Shown: positions 26,941 through 34,535 of the stretch, in pieces
Position numbering within the stretch: position 1 is the stretch's first letter
Layout: each line of letters begins with the position of its first letter
Assembly (NCBI GenBank): GCA_034408855.1
Contig: JAWXCK010000156.1
Span: 10,409 to 74,408 of the forward strand
DNA length: 64,000 nt
DNA from: JAIYDQ01 sp034408855
Lineage (GTDB): Bacteria > Planctomycetota > Planctomycetia > Pirellulales > Pirellulaceae
Direction: 5' to 3'
The notes under the pieces: model-generated
Told to the model about the DNA's origin: nothing
The model's input: the letters and a program-made list of their open reading frames with translations, nothing else
Database searches by the model: none
Position numbers and translations under genes: made by a program

Positions 26941-28132
26941 GTGAGCAAGCTCCAACGAGCCAAGTCAACCAAATCAAGTAAGGCAACTGATTCTCCGCTC
27001 GTCAATCGGTACAGCCTCTTATTGTTATCAAGTATTGTAGCCGTCGTTGGAATCATCTTTGTTGCGACGAAAGATAAGAGCAAGGGGCCATCTGAATCCA
27101 TTCAACCGACGGGAATACAACTTACCGCCAACCTACCACGAGGCTTTCAGCCAACCAGTGTCAATTCAGCATTGCCATCGGAGCCCGTTCCGCCGGGGAT
27201 GATTTGGATTCCTGGGGGCGAGTTCTCGATGGGATGTGATGAAATCGGTGAAACGCTGTGTGGCATGCCCGGACTTACGGCGGATGCGTTGCCGATCCAC
27301 CGAGTTCAAGTAAGCGGCTTTTGGATGGACAAAACCGAAGTCACGAATGAACAGTTCAAAGCCTTTGTCGATGCGACGGGATATGTCACGATTGCCGAGC
27401 AGAAGCCAAGCAAAGAAGAATTTCCTGGCGTACCTGAAGATAAGCTCGTAAAAGGCTCGACGGTTTTCACGCCCACGGCTGATCGAGTTCCACTCGACAA
27501 CTATTTGCAGTGGTGGCGGTATGTCGAAGACGCCGATTGGCGACATCCATTCGGACCAGAAAGCAATATCGAAGGACGCGAGAAATTTCCGGTCGTGCAT
27601 ATCGCCTGCGGATGCCGAAGCGTTTTGCAAATGGTCGGGCAAGCGTCTTCCTACCGAAGCCGAATGGGAATTCGCTGCTCGAGGTGGCGTTCCAGGACGA
27701 CTATATCCTTGGGGAGACGAACTCAGGCCGAGCGGCAAGCATTTGGCAAATATTTTTCAGGGAGTTTTTCCGACCAAAGATTCTGGCGCCGATGGCTTTG
27801 TCGGGATATCGCCGGTCGCACAGTTCCTGCCCAACGGATACGGGCTGTACGATGTCGCAGGCAATGTCTGGGAGTGGTGTAGCGATTGGTATCGGCACGA
27901 CTATTACGAGAATCTCCAATCGCAAAACGAATTATCGATTAATCCCCTTGGCCCCAACGACTCATTTGATCCGGCCGAACCTGGTATCAACAAACGCGTG
28001 CATCGGGGTGGTTCGTTTCTTTGCACCGACGAATATTGTACGCGCTACATGGTGGGGACACGCGGTAAAGGTGAAATGAACACCGCCAGTAACCATACTG
28101 GGTTTCGATGCGCAAAGTCGGCTGCAAATTAG
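26941..28132 (+). pseudogene. Formylglycine-generating enzyme (SUMF1-like), disrupted by a frameshift
   Basis: Two frames together give one FGE-like protein. Frame 1 (26941 to about 27605) holds an N-terminal membrane anchor, then PPGMIWIPGGEFSMGCDE, SGFWMDKTEVTNEQFKAFVDATGY and KFPVVHIA. The rest is in frame 2: ADAEAFCKWSGKRLPTEAEWEFAARGG, YPWGDELRPSG, LYDVAGNVWEWCSDWYR and RGGSFLCTDEYCTRYMVGTRG. That last block keeps the two catalytic cysteines of genuine FGEs, which oxidise the sulfatase active-site Cys to formylglycine. Alignment of the conserved HVSWDDA-like region suggests two bases are missing near 27606-27612. It could be decay, sequencing error or programmed frameshifting; the first two are likelier. 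Both halves are intact otherwise. Confidence 0.85.
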
Positions 28133-28145
28133 TGTGGAATAATTT

Positions 28146-28364
28146 TCACCAGCGTTTCGGCGGAGCGACGGCACCACCCTGCTCGAGTTTATCGCTCGTC
28201 GACTTTTCATTTTCCTGCATGCTGCTCTTGCGACCAGACGGAATGACTGGAATTCGATCGACCGGCGGGACATACTCGTTGGTTCCGCAGCCGATCTCGA
28301 ATGCTAGTATGAATAAAAGCCCAACGATGCGCAATCGATGCTTTCGGCTTTGTTGAGAAGGCAT
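28146..28364 (-). CDS. Small lipoprotein
   Basis: Starting at the ATG at 28364, 13 nt after the DUF1559 gene, the frame encodes about 72 residues with a basic N-terminus, a hydrophobic core and a lipobox (LLFILAFEIGCGT, Cys lipidated). The mature part is short and Pro/Ser-rich (YVPPVDRIPVIPSGRKSS). Small lipoproteins directly behind DUF1559 genes are common in planctomycetes. Function unknown. The gene is convergent with the FGE locus. Confidence 0.65.
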   Translation of the reverse strand: MPSQQSRKHRLRIVGLLFILAFEIGCGTNEYVPPVDRIPVIPSGRKSSMQENEKSTSDKLEQGGAVAPPKRW

Positions 28365-28377
28365 TAGTATCGAGATC

Positions 28378-29412
28378 TTAATCGGCACTCGGCAGTGCAT
28401 CGTGGCTCATTCGCGTCGACATCGCCTCGACTACGTTGGTGATGTTGTCGGTAGTCGACAAATCTTGAGGACCTCCCGATTGGTAGGCGAGGAATCGAAC
28501 GCTTCCGTCGCATACAGCCCAATTGGCACCGCCAGGATGGAGACTCCAAAAATGATAGCGATGCAAATTGTTTGGGTCGTCCAGCTTTCCTGGGCGATAG
28601 AAATCGGGCTGCGAACTCGGATCATGAAAGCGTTCGTAGACTCCGAGCACAACATCGGCGGCACCAAAATTTGGATGATCGCCGGAACCGGCCCACTGCC
28701 AACCATAAATGAGGTTGTTCGAAGGCGGTCGCTCGCCGATCATCAGCGTATGGCTTGTTCCGTCGGTAATGTCGCTCATCCTGACGCTGGAATTCACGTA
28801 AAGCAATCCGTCTTGTCCGTCCGCTTCTTTGAACTGGTTGCGTCCAGATACACCAAGGTAGGAACTCAATGCCGAAGCTTGCTGGCCTCGCGACCATCGT
28901 AGCCTAGCACCGCGAACATCCGTCGGACAAACGAACAGCGGGCAGGCAACACCATTTAAGCAACGACCATTTGGCAACCATTGCCACCACGGCCACGCCT
29001 CGATCACGCCACGACGATCGGCTGCGTTGTAGAGATTTGTCATCTCGACGTACGGCGCGATGCGCATCATCCAGCTCCAAAACGGACCTTCGGCAGGATA
29101 ATCGCTATCCGGCTCCAGTCCACCAGGCGCCGACTCGCGTTCGAAACTGGAATACCAATCGAGTCCAATTTGATGAGCCGACGGGTATCGCTGATACGTA
29201 TCGTGAAACATTTGTAATGCCATCGCTTGTTGCCGCAGATGGCTGGCACACTGAGCCCGTCGCGCCGCTTCACGAGCTTGCTGTACGGCCGGAAGCAAGG
29301 TTCCTGCAAGCACACCGACAATCGAAATAGAAACCAAAAGCTCGACGAGGGTCATCCCAGTCGCATCGCAGTTTCTTTTTCTTCGGTAGTGATTAAAGTG
29401 CATCAAAATCAT
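28378..29412 (-). CDS. DUF1559 family prepilin-like protein
   Basis: The N-terminus carries a type II secretion/type IV pilin leader: basic residues, then GMTLVELLVSISIVGVLAGTLLPAVQQAREAARRAQC. A prepilin peptidase would cut between Gly and Met, leaving the Glu at +5. The remainder matches DUF1559: YHDTYQRYPSA-like, CPTDVRG, SYLGVSGRNQ, VRMSDITDGTSHTLMIGER, and the end motif HPGGANWAVCDGSVRFL. The C-terminal domain has the H-X9-DG pattern. Planctomycetes have dozens of paralogues; the role is unknown, possibly cell-surface pseudopili. Start choice is between ATGs at 29412 and 29403. A lipoprotein gene follows. Confidence 0.9.
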   Translation of the reverse strand: MILMHFNHYRRKRNCDATGMTLVELLVSISIVGVLAGTLLPAVQQAREAARRAQCASHLRQQAMALQMFHDTYQRYPSAHQIGLDWYSSFERESAPGGLEPDSDYPAEGPFWSWMMRIAPYVEMTNLYNAADRRGVIEAWPWWQWLPNGRCLNGVACPLFVCPTDVRGARLRWSRGQQASALSSYLGVSGRNQFKEADGQDGLLYVNSSVRMSDITDGTSHTLMIGERPPSNNLIYGWQWAGSGDHPNFGAADVVLGVYERFHDPSSQPDFYRPGKLDDPNNLHRYHFWSLHPGGANWAVCDGSVRFLAYQSGGPQDLSTTDNITNVVEAMSTRMSHDALPSAD

Positions 29413-29598
29413 TAAAGCGGCTACAGCTTCCAATGCAAGAACTTACGCAGAGCTCCATCGAGTCATGGCATGTAGAATAGAGAATTGTAGTCGAGTATGC
29501 AATCTTTCTAGTTCGACTGTATTAGAACTCGTCAGCGTCGGGTAGTCTATTGGAACACCTTACGAATCACGCGGATCAAGTGATTCCGCATCCGCTAT

Positions 29599-29679
29599 GT
29601 GACCGAAGCGTTGGAAGTATAATCAAGGAAAGACTGTTCAACGTGGAACCCGCGGCCTTGCGGCAAAACCATGTTGGGC
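29599..29679 (+). repeat. Right half of an attC-like element (copy 0)
   Basis: This piece begins GTGACCGAAGCG and ends with the L' box CGGCAAAACC at 29661-29670, a two-base spacer AT, and the R' box GTTGGGC (29673-29679), which fits the integron core consensus GTTRRRY. The sequence repeats the right half of the elements at 30244-30453 and 31286-31495. The left half with the AAC box is missing here. A TATAAT lies within it. It marks the left boundary of the ParDE cassette. Confidence 0.7.
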
Positions 29680-29716
29680 GACCGGCGGCGTTAAAACGAG
29701 CAATCAAGGAATACTC

Positions 29717-29959
29717 ATGAGCATTCAGTTACCCCCCAGCGATCAGCAAGCAGCGGAGCAATTAGTAGCAATGGGCCGTTTTTCGTCGGTCGAAGAGGTT
29801 GTGTCGGAGGGGATCAGACGTTTGGTCAGCAGCGAAGAAATACGTTCAAAAGTACAGATTGGAATTGACCAAGCGGATCTTGGCGAATTGGTTGACCATG
29901 ATACTGCGTTTGAACGGCTACGAGAGTTGGCAGCGTCATACGACAGGCAAACCAATTGA
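29717..29959 (+). CDS. ParD-like antitoxin
   Basis: The 80-residue protein has a ribbon-helix-helix-like N-terminal region (MSIQLPPSDQQAAEQLVAMGRFSSVEEVVSEGIRRLVSSE) and a charged C-terminal tail that would wrap the toxin. It precedes the ParE-like gene by a 4-nt overlap (TTGA). Antitoxins of this type also bind their own promoter, so autoregulation is expected. It is the first gene of the first complete cassette of the array. Confidence 0.82.
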   Translation: MSIQLPPSDQQAAEQLVAMGRFSSVEEVVSEGIRRLVSSEEIRSKVQIGIDQADLGELVDHDTAFERLRELAASYDRQTN

Positions 29960-30240
29960 CAAAGCCGCTTTACACTATAGCGGCAATAGAAGATCTTGAG
30001 TCGATCCTCGAATTCATCGCAAAGGACAAACCGGGCGCAGCGGTCGGATGGGTTGCACGCATCGAGGACAAATGCGTCGCCATCGCGTCCAATCCCGAAA
30101 CAGGGCAGCAGATGCCGCATTTGGGTTATGACGTTAGGGCGAGTGTATTGGGTCGCTACATGATTTTCCATCGCTTCGTCGGTGGACGTGTTGAGATACT
30201 TCGCGTAATTCCAGCCGGCCCTGAAGTAACATCACTCTAG
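29956..30240 (+). CDS. ParE/RelE-superfamily toxin
   Basis: The 94-residue sequence (YTIAAIEDLESILEFIAKDKPGAAVGWVARIED, GYDVRASVLGRYMIFHRFVGGRVEILRVIPAG) has the classic ParE pattern: helix pair, then a basic strand set ending in ILRV.HG-type sequence. The start is TTG at 29956, overlapping the antitoxin stop. ParE toxins poison DNA gyrase, whereas RelE members cut mRNA; the sequence favours ParE. With the gene before, it forms a type II toxin-antitoxin pair, common inside integron cassettes. The attC-like element starts 3 nt after its stop. Confidence 0.85.
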   Translation: MTKPLYTIAAIEDLESILEFIAKDKPGAAVGWVARIEDKCVAIASNPETGQQMPHLGYDVRASVLGRYMIFHRFVGGRVEILRVIPAGPEVTSL

Positions 30241-30243
30241 GTC

Positions 30244-30453
30244 GTCTAACGGAGGTTTTGCCGACGCCGTTCGTGACCGAAGCGAGAAAACGTGGCATGC
30301 CAATAGATTCTACCAGCCGGGAAAAACGTTGCCAACCAAAAAGGCGTCCGCGGCGTTGAATCGCCTGTGGACCTGACCGAAGCGTTGAAAGTATAATCAG
30401 GGAAAGACTGTTCAACGTGGAACCCGCGGCCTTGCGGCAAAACCATGTTGTGC
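30244..30453 (+). repeat. attC-like recombination site, complete copy 1
   Basis: The 210-nt element opens with R'' GTCTAAC (fits RYYYAAC), a GGA spacer, and L'' GGTTTTGCCG. It closes with L' CGGCAAAACC, a two-base spacer, and GTTGTGC (near GTTRRRY). The outer boxes pair as a palindrome, and the spacer difference would leave an unpaired base, as in integron attC sites. It starts 3 nt after the ParE-like stop. The same length and layout are seen at 31286-31495. Length is above the usual attC range, and an internal GTTGCCA at 30328-30334 would give a 91-nt version. Confidence 0.72.
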
Positions 30454-30457
30454 GGTC

Positions 30458-30643
30458 CTACGGTTCCGGGATTCCGAGGTCACGGCAGATTTTCCGAGCA
30501 AGATGGTCCGATATCTCGCGATGGCGTGGCACAGCAGATCGCGATCCCGTAATTGGATTGCCCCACCACGAGTGATTACCACCCTCGCGAACAAGTTCGC
30601 ATCCATGGTCGGTCAAATGTCGAATCAGGTCTCGACGTTTCAC
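30458..30643 (-). CDS. hicA: HicA-family toxin
   Basis: The 61-residue protein (MKRRDLIRHLTDHGCELVREGGNHSWWGNP, then VPRHREISDHLARKICRDLGI) has the double-stranded RNA-binding-like HicA fold with the conserved GGNHSWW region, where the His is catalytic. HicA cleaves mRNA and tmRNA. It starts with GTG, overlapping the hicB stop by 4 nt. The pair is on the minus strand, opposite to the ParDE cassette. Confidence 0.88.
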   Translation of the reverse strand: MKRRDLIRHLTDHGCELVREGGNHSWWGNPITGSRSAVPRHREISDHLARKICRDLGIPEP

Positions 30644-30855
30644 GGTTGGATGGCAACCTCTTCGTAGGATTCGCCAGCCGCGTTGCGAGCATCCTCGCGA
30701 TTCAGTTCGATCGCTTCGCCAAGCGCTTCTCGCAGATTCGATAGCAATTCATCGCGAGTCGCACCTTGGGAATTAACTCCGGGTACTTCTTCGATCCAGC
30801 CGATCCACCAGTCGCCGTCTTGGCGGATCACCGCGTTATAGTTAGGAGTAAGCAT
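30640..30855 (-). CDS. hicB: HicB-family antitoxin
   Basis: Starting at ATG 30855, the protein has about 71 residues and reads YNAVIRQDGDWWIGWIEEVPGVNSQGATRDELLSNLREALGEAI, the partially degraded RNase H-like HicB domain. It has no DNA-binding tail, so it is the short type. An upstream extension to 30936 comes from the attC-like element and is not used. A GGAA sequence lies 5 nt before the ATG. It neutralises HicA and probably represses the operon with it. Confidence 0.88.
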   Translation of the reverse strand: MLTPNYNAVIRQDGDWWIGWIEEVPGVNSQGATRDELLSNLREALGEAIELNREDARNAAGESYEEVAIQP

Positions 30856-30876
30856 TTGTGTTCCTTGGAGTAGGCC

Positions 30877-31058
30877 GCCTAACGGGAGGCTTTGCCGACG
30901 CCGTTCGTGACCGAAACGTAAAACGTCGCATGCCAATAAATTCTACCAACCGGCAAAAACGTTGCCAACCAAAAAGGCGTTCCGCGTCGTTGAATGGCCT
31001 GTGGACCTGACCGAAGCGTTGGAAGTATAGTCAGGGAATGAGTGTCCAACGTGGAACC
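30877..31058 (+). repeat. attC-like element, copy 2, right end missing
   Basis: The element starts GCCTAAC (R'', fits RYYYAAC), then GGGAGGCTTTGCCG. It follows the other copies through GTGGAACC at 31058, but the terminal L'-R' part is replaced by unrelated sequence running into the 31077 stop codon. The loss suggests a deletion with an endpoint at the cassette boundary. An internal GTTGCCA ends at 30967. Confidence 0.62.
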
Positions 31059-31076
31059 TGTCGAGTCCAGTAGATT

Positions 31077-31262
31077 TTACTGGACATCTTCCGCCTCAAG
31101 TTCATCCATCAACGCATCGTGTTCCATTACGTCGCCAGCATTGACTTGAGCGATGCCAAGTTCGATCTTGCGAAGGAGGTAAAGTCGGTCGATGAGATCG
31201 TCAAGTGACACATCGTCCTCAAGCGTTTGGATGAGCGAGATTGCCTTTTCTTTGGTTGTCAT
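31077..31262 (-). CDS. Lone RelB-type antitoxin-like protein
   Basis: Start at ATG 31262. The 61-residue protein is acidic and helical (MTTKEKAISLIQTLEDDVSLDDLIDRLYLLRKIELGIAQVNAGDVMEHDALMDEL). It resembles the small antitoxins that end in G.A....G.V..HDA...E. No toxin follows on the minus strand: the neighbouring region is the truncated copy 2 of the attC-like element. It may therefore be an orphan left by deletion. The family call is by pattern only. Confidence 0.6.
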   Translation of the reverse strand: MTTKEKAISLIQTLEDDVSLDDLIDRLYLLRKIELGIAQVNAGDVMEHDALMDELEAEDVQ

Positions 31263-31285
31263 AATGACGTCCTTTGATCTATGAC

Positions 31286-31495
31286 CGACAACGGAAGGCT
31301 TTGCCGACGGAGTTCGTAACCGAAGCGAGAAAACGTGGCAAGCCAATTGATTCTACCAACAGGGAAAAACGTTGCCAACCAAAAAGGCGTCCGCGGCGTG
31401 AACAACCGAGCGACGTTACCGAAGCAATCGACCGCGACCAACCGAAAGATTCTCCAACAACGAAGCCGCGGCCTTGCGGCAAAACCATGTTAGCG
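31286..31495 (+). repeat. attC-like recombination site, complete copy 3
   Basis: The 210-nt copy has a degenerate left end (only the AAC core at 31290-31292 kept), then GGCTTTGCCG. The right end CGGCAAAACC-AT-GTT at 31479-31491 is intact. Internal sequence diverges in the middle (31390-31460), as if this copy came from a different cassette. The exact equality of length with copy 1 is notable. An internal GTTGCCA ends at 31377. Confidence 0.66.
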
Positions 31496-31504
31496 GACGC
31501 GGGC

Positions 31505-31816
31505 CTACGAGCAAAAGCCTGCCCAGTATTCGTCGTGTGACAACTCGAAGCAGTTGGGTGACGACTCGCGAAGCATTTCGTAACGCGCCGTGTAAACCTT
31601 AAGTGCCGATTTGAGGCCACCATCAAGAACCTCAGCGAGGCGCTTCATTGCGGTGAGTTTTCGGTTTGCAGAGATGTCGGGGTCAAGTTCCGGCCAATAC
31701 TGCGCGTGCTTGTCCGAACACGGTGAGCACAGAGGTGTGTCCATTGTGGGCGCACCACAGAGATGACATTGCGCAGTCAATCTACTAGTGTTCGTTAACA
31801 TGTTTTTATACGACAC
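31505..31816 (-). CDS. Small zinc-ribbon-like hypothetical protein
   Basis: Reading from GTG 31816 or ATG 31801, the N-terminal region has CHLCGAP..PLCSPCSD, two CxxC knuckles suited to one zinc ion. The rest is helical and charged (LKVYTARYEMLRESSPNCFELSHDEYWAGFC). It lies on the minus strand, 10 nt beyond attC-like copy 3, and would be the next cassette gene. Function unknown. No right-hand attC-like element follows in the 400 nt beyond. Confidence 0.55.
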   Translation of the reverse strand: MSYKNMLTNTSRLTAQCHLCGAPTMDTPLCSPCSDKHAQYWPELDPDISANRKLTAMKRLAEVLDGGLKSALKVYTARYEMLRESSPNCFELSHDEYWAGFCS

Positions 31817-32227
31817 CCTGTCGCATAAACAGGGAAATGGTCATATTCTGGCGAAGTTGCGGGGAATTTGCAAGTTAGTCAGCATTTTGAGCAGGAGAAC
31901 GTGTATTGTTGGGTTTCGGTCGATGGAACTTCTAGAACGATTCAAACATCTACGCTGAAGGAAACAATTCGTAACTCAACGAGGGAGGAATTCGATACTT
32001 GACTCGGTTATGGACGGCGCTATGATTGCTCCGCTGGGTCGATTTAGGTCATGGCTCTCGAATGTGGCTGGACCAAGGAATCTACTTTCCATGATGGAAC
32101 GACGCGATCAGCAGGGACTTCAGGTTAATCCGCTCCTTGTTATTCTCGTTGCCGACTGAAAACGCCTGCTCTTCATTCCCGCAAGCAGGTTGGTTCGTCG
32201 ACAACTCATGGAAGGTAGATTGCTATC
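31817..32227. other. Intergenic region with a promoter candidate
   Basis: A TTGACT (31999-32004) and TATGAT (32021-32026) pair separated by 16 nt faces the 32228 gene. A 6-bp hairpin CCTGCT..AGCAGG lies near 32165-32190. No gene was seen. The stretch separates the cassette array from the housekeeping block. Confidence 0.45.
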
Positions 32228-33262
32228 ATGATGAGTTCCACTGCGATTTTGTTTTCCCTGTTCATCGCCGCTTCGGTTTCGGTTCAATTCGACGTCCCTC
32301 CTTTGGCACCCGCTTCAGCTTTGCCCGCTGATTGCCTTGCCCGACAAATGCCTGGCAGTCGCTTTGTGCAAGTCAAATTAGATGTTAGCACAATCGTCTC
32401 GCCTGACTTCAAGGGTTCGTTTGACGAGTTGATGATCAAGCTTGTCACTCGCAAACCATCGGTGCAAGTGGCTGACTTTTGGCCGCGTACCGAAATGTAT
32501 TCACCGGTGACGACGCCGATGGCTATCGCTGAAGATTACGATCGGATTCGACAAGCTTCAATACAAGGAGCGGGCGGATATCCAGGCGTCGGGTCAGCAA
32601 CGGGCCAAGCATATTTTCATGATAACCTTCACCGCAAAGTCGCCTACGAACAGCAAGCTCCGATGCAACTACTTACCGCTGCCGGAACCATCGATCGTCG
32701 AGCGGGTGTTTATTTCAAATTCAAATCGACTCCTCAAGCTGTCCTTGAAGGTTCGCGGTTTGTCATTCTGACGCTGGAAGTTCCCGAAACGTGGCGTGGC
32801 GATCTACTCGAGTTTCATGCTGTCGCCTTTGGTCGCAAGAATGCGGACTCGAATCAATCTAATAAACTCATCGGTCAAGAACGATTCTTAGTCGCCCTCT
32901 ATTCCGAAGGTGATCACGAAGCGGCCCAATTCGCGATGGCGTTTGTGCAGCAGCAATCGAGACTTCGAAATACTGCTCAACAATTCGCCGGAAAGATCGA
33001 ACAGAAAGCTTATCCAACCCCCATCCACAAATTGGGTCAAGCACTCGATATTTACGAACCGTTGGTACCCGTCGATTACTTAGAGCAATGGGTCTTTGGC
33101 AGCGTAGCCCATCAACCCAATCCACGCTTGCCGGTTGATCTTCGCGTGGCGATGTTGGACTTTATCGATAGCCGCGCCGTCATCGAATCGTTGGCCGCTC
33201 CATTTCAAAACACGCATCAGCAATTGGTCGCGACTAGAACCATGGCGAATCGAAGCCGTTAG
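32228..33262 (+). CDS. Secreted protein of unknown function
   Basis: A short signal peptide (SSTAILFSLFIAASVSVQ) opens a 344-residue protein with no recognised domain. Visible features are an alpha/beta middle (RAGVYFKFKSTPQAVLEGSRFVILTLEVPETWRGDLLEFHAVAFGR) and an extended helical C-terminal half. The pattern is of planctomycete-specific secreted proteins. The promoter candidate at 31999-32026 precedes it. It is convergent with the zinc-ribbon gene and overlaps it by 4 nt. Confidence 0.7.
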   Translation: MMSSTAILFSLFIAASVSVQFDVPPLAPASALPADCLARQMPGSRFVQVKLDVSTIVSPDFKGSFDELMIKLVTRKPSVQVADFWPRTEMYSPVTTPMAIAEDYDRIRQASIQGAGGYPGVGSATGQAYFHDNLHRKVAYEQQAPMQLLTAAGTIDRRAGVYFKFKSTPQAVLEGSRFVILTLEVPETWRGDLLEFHAVAFGRKNADSNQSNKLIGQERFLVALYSEGDHEAAQFAMAFVQQQSRLRNTAQQFAGKIEQKAYPTPIHKLGQALDIYEPLVPVDYLEQWVFGSVAHQPNPRLPVDLRVAMLDFIDSRAVIESLAAPFQNTHQQLVATRTMANRSR

Positions 33263-33564
33263 TTCTTGCTGAAACCGAATGGGGTACTGGTTTCTCTACC
33301 GAGTGGATTCTTCATATAGTGCCGATAGCAGTCGGCACACAAGTCGTAACGCTTGCGTTGGTAGAGTTCGTCCCCGAGCCCCGACGTCAACGGATCATCG
33401 CTCGACTCGAGCAGCTCTTCTAAATCGCCAAGATGATCCGGGTCGTCGACAATCTCATTGCCAAGTTGATCGATCGCGGCTTCGATCTCAAGTCTTACGA
33501 TGTACCTCAGGTCATGATCGGGATCGATTTCTCTCTTACATCGATCGCAGGAATAATGAATCAT
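33259..33564 (-). CDS. Small zinc-ribbon protein
   Basis: The start at ATG 33564 is supported by a GGAGA box 8 nt upstream; the longer frame to 33612 lacks one. The protein has about 101 residues. CDRCKREID near the N-terminus and CADCYRHYMKNP near the C-terminus supply a split Cys4 zinc site flanking an acidic middle (DDPDHLGDLEELLESSDD). Planctomycete genomes carry such proteins; the function is unknown. Confidence 0.7.
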   Translation of the reverse strand: MIHYSCDRCKREIDPDHDLRYIVRLEIEAAIDQLGNEIVDDPDHLGDLEELLESSDDPLTSGLGDELYQRKRYDLCADCYRHYMKNPLGRETSTPFGFSKN

Positions 33565-33795
33565 CAGGTTGTTCTCCGAACTCGCACAGAACGTATGAAC
33601 TTCTCGAATCACTTTCTAATCGCGTCTATATCGCATTGAATAATACGATCTCGACTACTCTATAGTAACGCTCTTCGCCGTGACGTCGCAAGTATCTAGA
33701 GTAGAATGTTTTTCAAGCAGATTTATTTGTAGCGATGCGAAGCTATCAATCGAACGGATTTTTTCGAGTCATTGCAAACAAATCAGCACTTGAAG

Positions 33796-33824
33796 TTCGC
33801 AGTGGTGTTCGAAAACGCTACAAT
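33796..33824 (+). promoter_or_regulatory. Candidate promoter for rsmG-mfd
   Basis: TTCGCA (33796-33801) and TACAAT (33819-33824) are 17 nt apart. The expected transcript start near 33831 falls after the upstream ATG at 33735, which supports the TTG start at 33852. Confidence 0.4.
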
Positions 33825-33851
33825 AACCCGTTTCCATCAAAGGTTAATATT

Positions 33852-34535
33852 TTGCCAGATTCGACGAAGAACGAGCCTTCCACCAACCTAAAGCAAGCGG
33901 CGGATGCCTGCGGAATTATTGGAATTCCCGAGCATTGCTGGAAGGATTTGGAAGCCTATTGCCAGCTCTTGTGGGAATGGAACAGTCGAATGAATCTGAC
34001 GCGACACACCAATTTTGATTTATTTGCCCGTCGCGACCTGCTCGATTCCTGGAAATTGGCCAATCTATTGCAGCAGGGCGAGGAAGTCCTCGACGTTGGT
34101 ACCGGCGGCGGAGTGCCAGGAATAGTCGTTGCGATCCTGCGTCCAGACCTACAAGTCTCGCTATGCGACAGCGTAGGCAAAAAAGCCAAAGCAGTGGAGG
34201 CGATGGCAAAAGAGCTCAAACTGAAAATCCCAGTTCATGCGACCGACGTTCGAAAAGTGTTGGCAGATTTTCGCTATGATAGCATCGTCACACGTGCCGT
34301 TGGTCCACTTGCAAAGCTTTGTCGATGGCTCGACGAACACTGGTTTGCGTTTGGTCGTCTGCTTGCGATTAAAGGCCCGAAGTGGATCGAGGAGCGCGGC
34401 GAAGCGCGGCATCTTGGGCTACTTAAGAATATCGAACTTCGCAAAGCGGATGCTTATCCAATGCCCGATACCCATTCGGAGAGCGTGATACTCCAATTGC
34501 GAAAGCTGCGTCCTGGTGAGAAATCAATGGAATGA
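33852..34535 (+). CDS. rsmG: 16S rRNA (guanine527-N7)-methyltransferase
   Basis: RsmG methylates G527 of 16S rRNA using S-adenosylmethionine. Motifs: WNSRMNLTR at the N-terminus, EVLDVGTGGGVPGIVVAILRP (SAM-binding motif I), and SIVTRAVGPLAKL (motif with the catalytic-region Arg). The TTG at 33852 has an AAAGG box 8 nt upstream and gives about 227 residues, near family length. An ATG at 33735 would add 39 residues that look non-coding and overlap the promoter candidate. The stop overlaps the mfd start (ATGA). The C-terminus is intact. Confidence 0.9.
   Translation: MPDSTKNEPSTNLKQAADACGIIGIPEHCWKDLEAYCQLLWEWNSRMNLTRHTNFDLFARRDLLDSWKLANLLQQGEEVLDVGTGGGVPGIVVAILRPDLQVSLCDSVGKKAKAVEAMAKELKLKIPVHATDVRKVLADFRYDSIVTRAVGPLAKLCRWLDEHWFAFGRLLAIKGPKWIEERGEARHLGLLKNIELRKADAYPMPDTHSESVILQLRKLRPGEKSME

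Noticed and set aside
29560..29600. GCGGA..TCCGC hairpin upstream of copy 0, considered as a terminator
   Set aside because: There is no T-tract and no gene ends next to it; the DUF1559 gene runs the other way.
32158..32194. Short AAAACGCCTGCT..AGCAGGTTGGTT hairpin considered as another attC site
   Set aside because: It spans only about 37 nt, lacks the L-box sequences of the other elements, and shows no cassette gene to its right.
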